From Thecamonas trahens ATCC 50062 (taxonomy: Eukaryota > Apusozoa > Apusomonadida > Apusomonadidae): DNA of 64,000 nt. A program made the position numbers and the translations under genes. This document shows, one piece after another, positions 12,001-24,000 of this stretch (positions are counted from its first letter, which is position 1; each line of letters opens with the position of its first letter). The stretch spans positions 313,769-377,768 of the forward strand of contig NW_013657658.1 of the NCBI RefSeq assembly GCF_000142905.1, in the 5' to 3' direction. Below the pieces are notes generated by a model that saw nothing but the letters and a program-made list of their open reading frames with translations, was not told the origin of the DNA and ran no database searches.

Positions 12001-15000
12001 ACACCATGGGCTGGTCCGTCCTCCACTACCTTGCGGCTGTTCCTGCGGTTGAGCCCGTCATTTATCTCGACGAGCGCAAATCGCTCGCGCCAGTGGTTGG
12101 CGACGCCAGTGGCGCGGCCTCGGTCATTACCTCTCTCCTTGGCGCACTTTACGATTACCACGACCCGACGACCGACACGCTCAACTTTGGGTTCATCTTG
12201 AGTGCCGGAACAAGCACAGCCAAGCTTGCAACACCGCTGCACATTGCGACTCGATTTGCTAACCCGCATGCTGCAGACGCCCTGTGGCAGTTTATGGCGT
12301 CGACATCGCTGCCAGAGCCGCTCGACAACTTTGACCTTGCCTCGGTTGCGCTCCTCTGCGACGCGTATGGCTTCAACGTCGTCCACTACGCCGTCATCCA
12401 CGACATGGACAACCTTGTGGGCGACATGATGCAGACCTCCATTGCCGAGGCTGCTTTCGAAGCTCGCGCCGTTGTTCCTCCCCCGACTCCCCGCGGGCGC
12501 GAGTTGAGCCAAGGCAAGACGCCTTGGCCGCCGTCCAAGTCTGACCTTGTCGCCGCCATCGAGGGCATCCGTCGCTCGGCCGCCACTGCCGCGCATCTGC
12601 CACATGTCCCGCTCACCGGGCCGGGCTCGCTCGTCGCTGACGAGGGCACTACAGACTTTGTCGCCCCACACTTTGACCGCTCGCTCGAGTGGGTGCGACT
12701 CGCTGCAGACGTCGAGACCAGGGTTGACGCCCTTCCGCAAACGCCTCGCGACGACGATCCGCTGCTGGACATTGGCCTCCAGTTCCTCATTTCGCTCGAG
12801 GACAAACCGCTCACCGACGCTCAGCGCCGGCAAGTCCTTTACAACGTTTATGAAGCTCCGGTGATCGACATGAAGTATGCCTCCGAGAATGACGTTGGGC
12901 TCACGCCGCTGCAAATTGCGGCACTCTACGGCTCATCGCTCGCTGGCATTGCGCTGCTCGAAGCCTATCGAGCCATGGCCGACGAGGTGCCATTCAATCC
13001 GCTTGACGTCCGCACCGGCTCTAAGATGTCTGCCACGGAACCGTATGCTGGCTATCTGGCGTGTCATCTTGCCGCGCTCCGACCCGAGTCGGCGGAGCTT
13101 CTTGAGGAGCTGCTGAACGACATGGACGACCGCAACGTGAAGACTCACGACGGATGCAACGCGCTTATGGTGGCGCTCAAGGCGTCCAACTTGGCTGCGG
13201 TGCGCGTGGCCCTTACGTTTGCTCGTGCCGACATCTCGGCTGACGCAGGTAGCCTTGCCAAGCGCGCCCGAAAGCATGCGCGCGATGCCTCCCGGCGCGG
13301 GCGTGGAACGAACAAGGCCGTCACGGAGGACTCACGACCGCTGTTGCTCAACACGGTCTCCGAAAGCAATGCCAATATCCTGCACTACCTCGCGGCATTT
13401 GACGCTCCTCCCAAGACCAAGGCAGCTGCTGTGAGCCTGGTCAAGGAGGCTATTGCTGAGGCCGAGGCCGAGGCCGAGGGCGTTGACACTCCTCAGCCGG
13501 TCTTCGTGTCAGCTTTTTCGCTTGGGCCATCGCGGCTGCTTGAGGAGCTGCTTGTCACCGCAGACACGACATCGGGCGGCACGCCGCTTCACATTGCCAC
13601 CAAGATGGGAAACGCTCACTTTGTCGACGCTTTTGTGGACGTTGTCCTCTCCGCGCCACCTTCGCCGCTCGGATCTCTGTTCGCACAACGCGACGCCAAT
13701 GCGATGACGCCGGTGGCGTATGCCGTCGTCAACACTATGAAGCCGCTTCTCGACCGGCTCTCCAAGGACAAGGGAAAACGGCTCAGCTCCGAGGTGCTCG
13801 CTGCCCGCGCCGGCGGCAAGGCCTCGCTCCTTCTTCTCGCGGCGGCGCGGGTGTACTACGAAGCCGAGCTCGACGCTGCGGTCGAAGCATCTCTCGCTGA
13901 CAACCCCGCTCTCGAGAGGTTGGTTACCGGCGTGCCCCTCGCAGGCGCGCCAGAGGCTGGGCACAACAGCGACGACGACCGCTGTTCCGACTACGGTGAC
14001 GACGACGAGTCGGGCTTTGGTGGTGGCCAAGAGGGCGGCCCGGTGGGCCATATTGACGACGTCACCTCGCCGATCGAGGCTGCGCTCTCCGTCCTTGATC
14101 TCATCACCTCGGCCATCCAGGCAGCCGAGCAGCCACTGCTCCTTGTACAGGATATTTGCAACCGCGCGTCGCTTGTCAACGCGACTCTTGTTGGTCAAGC
14201 GGCGTGTGCGCGTGCTGCGGTCATCGGCGCCGACGCGGTCGCCTTTGTGGCGGACCTTGACGCGCGGCTGGAGCTCGAGTCCCATCTTCGGAGCGGGACC
14301 GCGCTGCATCTCCTCGCTGCCACTCTTCCAGCCGCAAGCACGACTGCGCGCGTGCTCGGTGGACTTCTTGCCGAGTTTCCGGCGACTCTCGACGTTTCTG
14401 GTCCACTGCAGTGGCTTGCAGCGCGCGATCCTAGCCGCGGCGAGGCCACGCCGCTGATGGTGGCGGTAGAGGCCGGAAACCTGCCTGTGGCGGAAGCGCT
14501 CATCAAGCTCTTTGTTGACTACTCTGCGCTCAATGTAGCGGCGCATCTCGCGCTCACCAACTCGGCCGGCGAGAACGTCGTTCACCTCGCGGCCCGCTTT
14601 GGGCGGTCGTCGGTGGTCAAGGCCATTCTTGACTCGAACGCCGACGGCGCACTTCTCAACGCCCGCGGCGGCCCGCACGGGGCCACACCTTTCCTCGAGG
14701 CTGCCTCCTCGTCGAGTGTCACCCTCGTGCGCATGCTCGAGGAGCTCCCCGAGATCGACGTTTCGGTGCGTGACGCTCGCGGCGCCTCGGCTGTTCACTA
14801 TGCTGTCTCGTCGCCGCGGGCGGTCGACATGCTTGCCTTTCTCCTCAGCCTACCGCAGCTCGCGGATGGTACAGCCACTGTGGACCGGATCGAGGTCTCG
14901 CTAGATGATGCCGATGCGCCGCACTTTGAGTACACATGCCCGTGGCTCAAGGGCACGCCCGCTGGTGTTGATCCCGAGCTGGTGGATCTTCTCTCCTCGG

Positions 15001-18000
15001 GCCACAACAACGAGCTCAACACCGGGGCCGGGACTTCGGATTCCCGTAGCGGCAATCTCGCGTCGACGAAGAAGAATCCTGACGCAGCCCAGTCCCGCAC
15101 CGGCTTTCTCTTTTCGGTCTCGGAGCGGCGGTATGATGGCAAGACGCCGCTGTTCCTCGCGCTCGAGGCCGGTAATGCCACGCTCGCTGCGGCACTTATG
15201 GAGCAGCCGTCGTTTGTGGCGGCGACGCGTGACGCCCGCGACGAGACGCTGTACCATGCTGCTGTTCGCGGGCGGCTTCCTCAGTTCATCTCGGTCCTTG
15301 ACGAGAAGATCTCCCAGACCAAGTCAGCCATGCACAAGATGAGCTCGCTCTCACCGAAGGCCGTGCCAAGCTCGATAACTTTCTGGCGCGGGCATCGGCC
15401 GAGCCCAACATTGATGGCGAGACACCGCTCCTTCTTGCTGTCAAGAGCTGCCTTTGGCCAGCTATTGCCCAGCTCCGCGAGACGTACGAGCTTGAGCTGC
15501 CGCTGAACGCCACTTCGCCCATCGCAGCTGCGCTTGAGCAGCACAATTATCCGCTGGCGATGCACCTGTTTTCAGCATCGGCACCCAAGTCGCAGAGCTG
15601 TGACGTCGCCGAGCTGGTGATCCAGCCATTGCTTTTTGCCGCGCACGCCGCCACGGACTCGTTTGCGTCTGCTGACGGCTGGCAGAGCGGCGCCAAGCCG
15701 ACGAGTGCCTCGCAGCCGCGTTTTGCCGGTGATGAAGGCGAGAAGAACCTCAACTCGGGCCTGGCAACGCTCTCGCCGTTTGACGATCGTCCCGAGAGTG
15801 GCTTGCTGCACGAAAGACTCGCGCTCGGCTATGTGTACCAGGTTCTCGGACTTGAGCTCACCCGGGTGTCGCTCGTCATGGACCACGGCGCGTTCGCAAA
15901 GGCGCTCGAGGCGTGTGCCGCCGGCAAGCTTGCTGGTGCGGCGCACGCACTGCTGGCCTTTCAGCGGCTCATTCCGTCGGCGCGGGTTCTGGCAGAGGCA
16001 GCATCAGGCACCGGTACGGCGACTGCGTTTGGTGGTGCGCGCGGTGGCATTGGCGGCGCACTCGGGGGCTCGAGCCCGACCCTGGACTCGATGTTTGCGC
16101 CCCGTCAGGCGACACTCTTGCTTGCGTCGTTTGTGCGGTACGGCGTGACAGCTGTTGTCCGGACCATTCTCAAGTACGGCCTCGTGGCGTCTCCGTTGGA
16201 CCACCCTGACAACTTTAACCGCAGTGTGCTGCACATTGCGTGTGCCGCCGGAGCCCACGACGTGGCTGAACTCATCCTCCGTTTCGCGTCGGAGAGCCAG
16301 GTCAACGATCCAGGCTTCAAGGAAATGACACCACTGCATCTTGCGGCACGGGCAGGTCTTGGAACCGTTGCTAATCTGCTTGTGCTCTCTTCGGGCGCCA
16401 ACGCTGCCGCCGAGTCCAACAACTCACAGACTCCGCTGCATCTGGCCATTCTTTCACGTCGCGAGGACATTGCACTGCTACTGGTGGCGGCAGCACCCGA
16501 GTCGGTGGTCATCGCAACCCCGGAGGGCTACCATGCCGGACATTTGGCGGCACGCAAGGGCCTCGGCCCGGTTGCCTCGACCCTCTTTGCTTCGCAGCAC
16601 ATTCGGCTCGACGCGACTTCTGGCGATGGTGACGCCAACTCGGAGCTCTCTCTTCTTGCTGCTGTTGCGCATGGTGGCTCACCGTTTGTTCTTGCTGAGC
16701 TCCTGCGCGAGCGGAGTAACCGGATGAACAACGAAGTGGGCAAGGTCGACCGACGCGAGAGGCGTTTGTACAAGGACCAGTCACAGACCAAGAGAACGCT
16801 GCTGAATATGTTTTCGGTCACTGCTGTCAACGACGCGCTCAGCACGGCATTCGACGCACGCTCGGACGTCGTCATCCGCAAGATGCTCGCTCGGACGGCG
16901 TCAATGCTGGTGGAGCCCGAGTTTGAGCTGGACAACTCGAGCGAGGAAGTAGTCATGACCTCGGCCTTTGACGTTGCACCGCTGCTTCGGCGGGTGGTGA
17001 CATCGCCCAAGTGCAGCACCGAACGCGAACCACTTGTGCTCGAGCTCTTTCATACGCTCTCGCCAGTGACACCGCTCAACGACATTGCAACAGCTTCTGG
17101 AGTTGTCTGCAGGTTGCCTCTCCTTGTCAATGACCTGATTTGCAGCGCTCCGGGAGCCGCCGTCTTGTCAGACCTGATGCGGATGGCGACGCAGTATGGA
17201 ACGGCACCCGAGACCGTGTTTGCCGCGCTCCAAGTGGGCTCGCGGTTGGAGTGGGACGTGCGGATGGGGCTCCAGGTCGTGTTTGACGACTGCCCAGGCC
17301 TTTCGCTGATGATCATTGCCACGCTGGGAGTGGACGAGGCTGTCAAGGACGAGGCCGTCAAGGAGGCGTGTCTCTCCTGCAATCCGTGGGACTACGCGTT
17401 TCTCACGTTTGCGTTGGACCAGCGACAGCCGCAGCTTGCGTACGCTGCGCTGGAGGCGTACTGGCGGAGTGGCGCATCACGTGAGCTGCCAGCCGAGTTT
17501 CACACCTCGCACGGTTGGTACTGGTCACCTATGGCCAAGGCCATTGTCTCGCGCCACCTGGGCCTGCTCCGCATTCTGGGCGACTCCGTTGATGGGAAGA
17601 TTTTTTCGGACCAATCGATCTCGCCGCTGGCATCTGCGGTCGAGAAGGGTGACACTGCGGGTGCACTCGTCCTGCTCTCGTGCATCCGCGAGGCGACTTC
17701 GGCCGACGCCGAGCAGGTGTTCCTCACCTCAGGCTTGGAGGACTCGTCGACTCTGGAAAAGGCTGTCTCGCTCAAGATGGTTTCGGTAGTGAGGAGCATG
17801 ATCTCGGTCTGGCCCGACTTCCTGGCGAGCCAGCAGGGTTCGGCAGCGCGGTCGGTAGTGGTCGAGGCCCGCGGCGAAGTCGCGGTTGTCCTGCTCTCCG
17901 CACTCCAGCTAGGTGCGCGCTCTACGCCGCACTCGCTGCGTTACGAACGTCAATGACCTGATTTGCAGCGCTCCGGGAGCCGCCGTCTTGTCAGACCTGA

Positions 18001-21000
18001 TGCGGATGGCGACGCAGTATGGAACGGCACCCGAGACCGTGTTTGCCGCGCTCCAAGTGGGCTCGCGGTTGGAGTGGGACGTGCGGATGGGGCTCCAGGT
18101 CGTGTTTGACGACTGCCCAGGCCTTTCGCTGATGATCATTGCCACGCTGGGAGTGGACGAGGCTGTCAAGGACGAGGCCGTCAAGGAGGCGTGTCTCTCC
18201 TGCAATCCGTGGGACTACGCGTTTCTCACGTTTGCGTTGGACCAGCGACAGCCGCAGCTTGCGTACGCTGCGCTGGAGGCGTACTGGCGGAGTGGCGCAT
18301 CACGTGAGCTGCCAGCCGAGTTTCACACCTCGCACGGTTGGTACTGGTCACCTATGGCCAAGGCCATTGTCTCGCGCCACCTGGGCCTGCTCCGCATTCT
18401 GGGCGACTCCGTTGATGGGAAGATTTTTTCGGACCAATCGATCTCGCCGCTGGCATCTGCGGTCGAGAAGGGTGACACTGCGGGTGCACTCGTCCTGCTC
18501 TCGTGCATCCGCGAGGCGACTTCGGCCGACGCCGAGCAGGTGTTCCTCACCTCTGGCTTGGAGGACTCGTCGACTCTGGAAAAGGCTGTCTCGCTCAAGA
18601 TGGTTTCGGTAGTGAGGAGCATGATCTCGGTCTGGCCCGACTTCCTGGCGAGCCAACAGGGTTCGGCAGCGCGGTCGGTAGTGGTCGAGGCCCGCGGCGA
18701 AGTCGCGGTTGTCCTGCTCTCCGCACTCAAGCTAGGTGCGCGCTCTACGCCAATGGAGAGTAGCCAGCCTGAGGTCTCTCTCCGCGACTCGGACGTGGAG
18801 ACTAAGGTCATGATCGAGCCGTTTGCGTACATGTGTGCAAGCCAGTGTATGCCTGGTGTCCGCTTCTTGCTCACAGATCCAATTCCGGGCATGAACAAGA
18901 CGTCGGGTAACGTGAGCCCGACGGCGTACACGCCTCTCCACTACGCGGCGGCGTCGGGCAATGTCGACCTGCTGTGTCGGCTGCTCGCCATTCTCGCGCC
19001 GTATGGTGAGCTGCTTAGGGCCGCTCTTGTCGAGAACGAGAACCCGGTCAAGGCGACGCCGCTTGTGGCGGCGCTGATGAAGGGCAAGGCCGGGACAGCC
19101 ATGGTGCTCATCAAAGGCATGGCGGCGATGCTTCCGCCTGATGAGCTCGTCGCTGCGCTGACGATGCTCTCGGACCAGGACGGCTCGGCCATGCACTTTG
19201 CTGCTCGCGCCGGCCTCACCGAAGTCGTCCGCACCCTCATCCGCCTTGGCGTACCGGCATCGGGCAAGCTGGACGCATCGGACCTCCCCTCGCCGCTCCT
19301 CCGCTCAGTCATGCAGCTGTCGTCGACGGCGTCGGCCTCCGAGCATGTCGAGACTGCGCGCTACCTGCTGGCGTCTGGTGCCGATGTGGGTGGCAAGGGG
19401 GCGAGTGGAAAGACTGCGCTGCACTACGCGGCTGAGGTGGGCTCGCTTGAGCTTGTTCTTGCTCTTTTCAAGAACTCGTTGGTGGGCGACAGGCTGGGAC
19501 GGAGTGCGTTGCACTATGCCGCCATGGGAGGACAAGTCGCTGTGGCGCTTGCCATTCTCTCAGCTTCGGTCTCGCCGTCATCGCTTGTTCGCACCGACAG
19601 CTTTGGCGCGGCTGCTATCCACTATGCTGCCGTCTCGTCCCACCCGCGCAGCTACCTGGTGTGCCGGGCTCTTCAGGCCTTCCAGCATGACGCTGAGCTT
19701 GCTCCGGTGACGGCGTCGCACGTCGACCCTGGTGTGGTCTCGTTGGTTGACCACGTCGACGCGATGCTCTCGCTCCGTGGCGGCAGCGAGCTCTCGACCG
19801 CCATGTGGCTGCGGCTGGTCAAGACGCCACTCTGTCTTGCGGCGCTGCTGGGCAACACGGCATCTGCGCTGGCGCTTCTCCGCGCTGGCGAGTCGCCAGC
19901 CCCCACAGAAGCGCAGGGCGGTCATAGTCTCGCATCCGTCCTTGTCGCGTCTGCTGTGCTAGGCGCCACGACCATCGGGCGAGCTGTTCTTCGACTGGCG
20001 GCCTCCGAGGAGTGGCTTGATGTCTCTGTCACGTCGCTGCTTCAGACAAAGACGCCAGCCCAGCGGGAAGATGGCAGCCAGGGCGAGACGGGTGGAGCAG
20101 GCACCTCCGGTCCCAAGTGGGGTGGCGACGATCCAACAGGCAAGGTCCCGCTCGCTGTTGCTGCCAGAGGTGGCAAGTGGGAGTTTGTGCTCGGCCTCAT
20201 TGCCGCCAACACCGAGCTGCCACGGGCGCAGCGGTCGACGCTCGAGGAGCTCTCGTCGGAGGTCACGCTCTCTGTAGCCAAGACGAACCAGGTGGACGTG
20301 GCCCGTGCGCTGATTGCCAACTACGATCTCCAATGGGGTGTGCCTGGCGATGGCGGTTCAGACCTCGCGGGCAAGGCACCTCTGTTTGTGGCATGTGCCA
20401 ATGGCTCGTGGGAGCTTGCACTCATGCTGCTCGGTATTGTGTCAACGTCGGAAGACAAACGGCTAGCGGTGAACAACGTGGTGGACCACGCCGGGCCGAT
20501 CCACTGGGCAGCAGAAGCGGGCCAGATGGCTCTTATCAAGGCACTTGTCGCTTCGCGAGCCAATGTCAACCTGCTCGACGAGAAGAAGCGGTCGCCGCTG
20601 TACATTGCCTGTCAGCAGCGCCACCTCGACGTGGTCGAGTACTTGCTCCTCAACACGCCAGCGGAAATCATGCGGCACAACTCGCCGGGTGCCAAGCTTC
20701 CGCTTCACGCGGCATGCTCGGCCGAGGCGATTGACGAGGTAAGGCTCTCCAACCCGGTCTCAATTCCGGTGGTCAAGGCCATTCTCTCGCACGCGCAGAT
20801 CAAGCAAGTGCTCGAGGTTGAGTCGCGGCCGGGCTCAGGTGCACTCGCTGGAGCCGGGCGTGGCGAGGCAAACGCAAGCCAAGACAACTCACTGCTGCTC
20901 GCGATTACGGGCAGCAACCCGTCACTCGCGCTTCTCATCATCGACTTTTACAAGAAGCACGCAGTCTCGCTCACCAACTTGCTCAAGACCATGGTCCACA

Positions 21001-24000
21001 CGCTCGCGTCGCGGCAGGTGTGCACGGCTGTGGGGCGGTCGGGAGAGCTGGAGCAGACCTTGTTCTACTACAACGGCTATCCGGTGTGTGCCGTGTGTAT
21101 GAGCACGTGTCGTTTGGGCGATGCCTGGGCAGCTGATCGTGTAGACACGTTCTCCTGCTGGTGCTTTACGTCTTCGTCGTGCAAGGTTCGCGAGGCGCTG
21201 CCGCGCAAGCTCTTCACCTCTGTGGTCACCATTCTCATTGGCAAGGACGCAACGATCGAGCTTGAGGACGTGGGCGACGATACCACGTTCCTCATGTACT
21301 GCTGCAAGGAGGGGCTTGAAGAGCTCGCGCTCCTACTGCTGAGCAAGGACGTGGAGGTTGCGGCCACCAACGGCAACAACTCGACGGCGCTGCACTTTGC
21401 TGCCGAATTTGGCTTGCTCTCTGTGGTGGAGCAGCTGGTGTCTGGCCACCGTGAGCTTGCGGTCGACGCTGTCGACAACGACGGGTTCACGCCGCTGCAC
21501 CTCGCTTGTCGGTCTGGTCACGACGCGGTGGCCAAGTTCCTTCTCGATGCCATGCGCGACAAGACAGCCGAGGAGCTGTGCAAGACAACGCGTGACCAAA
21601 AGACGCCGATGCATTTGCTTGCTCCCAAGATCACCCGGATGCCCGAGACATTCAAGACGCTCATCAACCGCGCTTCGCTGGCAATGACCATGCTTGACGC
21701 CGAGTCGCGGACGCCGCTGATGATCGCGCACGAGGTGGACGGTGTCGACCTCAAGACGCTCGTCTCGCTCGTCGCCCTCACGGGCGATAAGCTGCTCCAC
21801 GCTCCGCCAATTAATCTGGACGTCGAGCAGGCCCAGTCTTCAGGCCGGCCCAAGTACTCGGCGTCGGTCCTCCACATGGCAGCGCTCAAGGGTGAGCTCG
21901 GGCTAGTGCAGGCCATTCTGGAAGAGCTGGGGAAGCGGACCAAGTCGCAGCTGCGGCTCCACACCGAGCTTGCTTCGTTTGGCATCACAGCGCCGGAGAA
22001 TGCGGCAGCCTACCCCTACGCTGGCCTCGGCACCAAGCTCACGCCGCTGCACCTTGCAGTGATGAAGAGCAGCGCCAAGAGCGAGGCCGACCGGATCGAG
22101 ATTGTGGAGCTCCTGCTGGCGGCCGATCCGCAGCTGCTTGAGACACCAGATGGCGCAGGGCGGACGCCGCTCCACCTGGCGGCCGAGGCCGGTTTTGTCA
22201 AGGGCGCGGCGGTGCTGGTTGAGTATGCCAAGCCACGTAATAAGGACATTCTGAATGTCCGCGACGGGTCGGCAGCAAAGCGGACGCCGCTGCGTGTGGC
22301 AGTCAAGATGACGACGCCGTCCGCTGAGGCTGCCAGTGGCAAGGATGCCGTGCCGGTCAAATCGGCACAGCTTGAGATGATCAAGTACCTTGTGGGCGAG
22401 GGTGCGCTTCTTGCACCGGATGACGGGAACACAGGGCGGACCGAGCCGATTCTGCATGAGCTCATCAAGCTCCCAGACGCAGCCATTCTCGATGTGGTCG
22501 AGAAGCTCATCGAACAGGTGGGAGCCGCCGCTGGCGACGACGACGATGGCAGCGGCAGTGGCGGGGGGCCAGTTGCACAAGAGTTTGTTGGAAACGCTGT
22601 TGACAACCGCGACGAGTACGGGTTCGCCGACGGCGAAAGTGTCTCCGGTGACGGATCCGAGGGTGGCGTCGACCGCAACTCTCCGCGGGGAGCGACATCG
22701 CGCGGTGGGCGGATGCAAGAGCTGGCGAACGAGGTCGACGGTGACGGCAACACGCCGCTGCATGTGGCATGCAACAACGTGGCACTGCCCGACATGGCAC
22801 TGCTGCTCATGGAGCACTTGCCGGGACTCGATGTCAATGCACAGAACCATCTTGGCGAGACACCGCTAATGCGGCTGGTGATGGCGTCAGACGGAGCCAA
22901 GTCCAACCTCGACGAAGTCATCACTGAACTCATCGCAGCAGGCGCGGACACGTCGCTTGTGCGGCGGTCGGACGGCGGCACAGTCCTCCATGCCTTGCTG
23001 GAGAAGGAGACGTCTACGGCGGTCGGGTATGTAGAGACCATCATCGATGCGCTCAACGAGTTTGAGGGCACCGATGTGCTCAAGGCGACCGTGGTTACGA
23101 AGAACCGCTCCTCGCGCAGCCCGCTTCACGTCCTGCTTCTCAACAAGAAGCTCGACCGGTCGCACCGAGTTTTGGTCCGCAAGCTCATTGAGGCTGGAGC
23201 AGACGTGACCGACACGTGCGACGGTGGGCGCAATGCGCTCATGCTTGCGCTCAACGCAAGCAAGGACGTGTTTGCACGTGAGGTGCTTGACGCGCATGGT
23301 GACCAGATGCCGGGCTCGCACAACGACCGGCAAGTGGCGCTGCAACACTATGGGCCGATGCTGGAAGCGACCGACGACCACGGGGCTACTATCCTGCACT
23401 ATGCGCTGCGGAACAAGCATGTGGCTCTGGCGCGACAGTTCCTGCCGGACCCCGCGGCGTCGTACGGTGGCGATGATGCACTGTTCGAGTCGCAGGAGTT
23501 TGGGGGCGGGACTTATCGCAAGCACCGGATGTCGCGCAACGATTCGACCGCGTCGGGCATCGGTCCCTACGATGCATACGACGAGTATGACGATGATGGC
23601 GAGCGGCTGAGTGCACGTAGCGGGCGCGGTGGGTATGGTGGCGGACACGATGACGAGATGTCGATGCGGTCCGGGATGGGTCATGGCGAGGCTGCGCCGC
23701 TGGAGAACGAGTACAACTTGCCTGCCGAGTCGCGCGAGCGCATACTCCTTGATGCACGCGATTCTGAAAATAGCAACATGACTGCGCTGCATCTTGCGTG
23801 CAAGGAGGGAGCGTGCAAGCAAGTGGCGCTGGATATTGTGGCGACGGGGCGGGCCGACGTCAATCTCGCTGACTACAACAGCAAGGTCGCTCTCCACTAC
23901 GCGAGTGAGACCGGTGCCAAGGACCTTGTCAAGGCGCTGCTGCTCCGCGGACTCGCCAACCCAACACTCCGTGATGGTTCAGGGCAGACCCCGCTCCACT

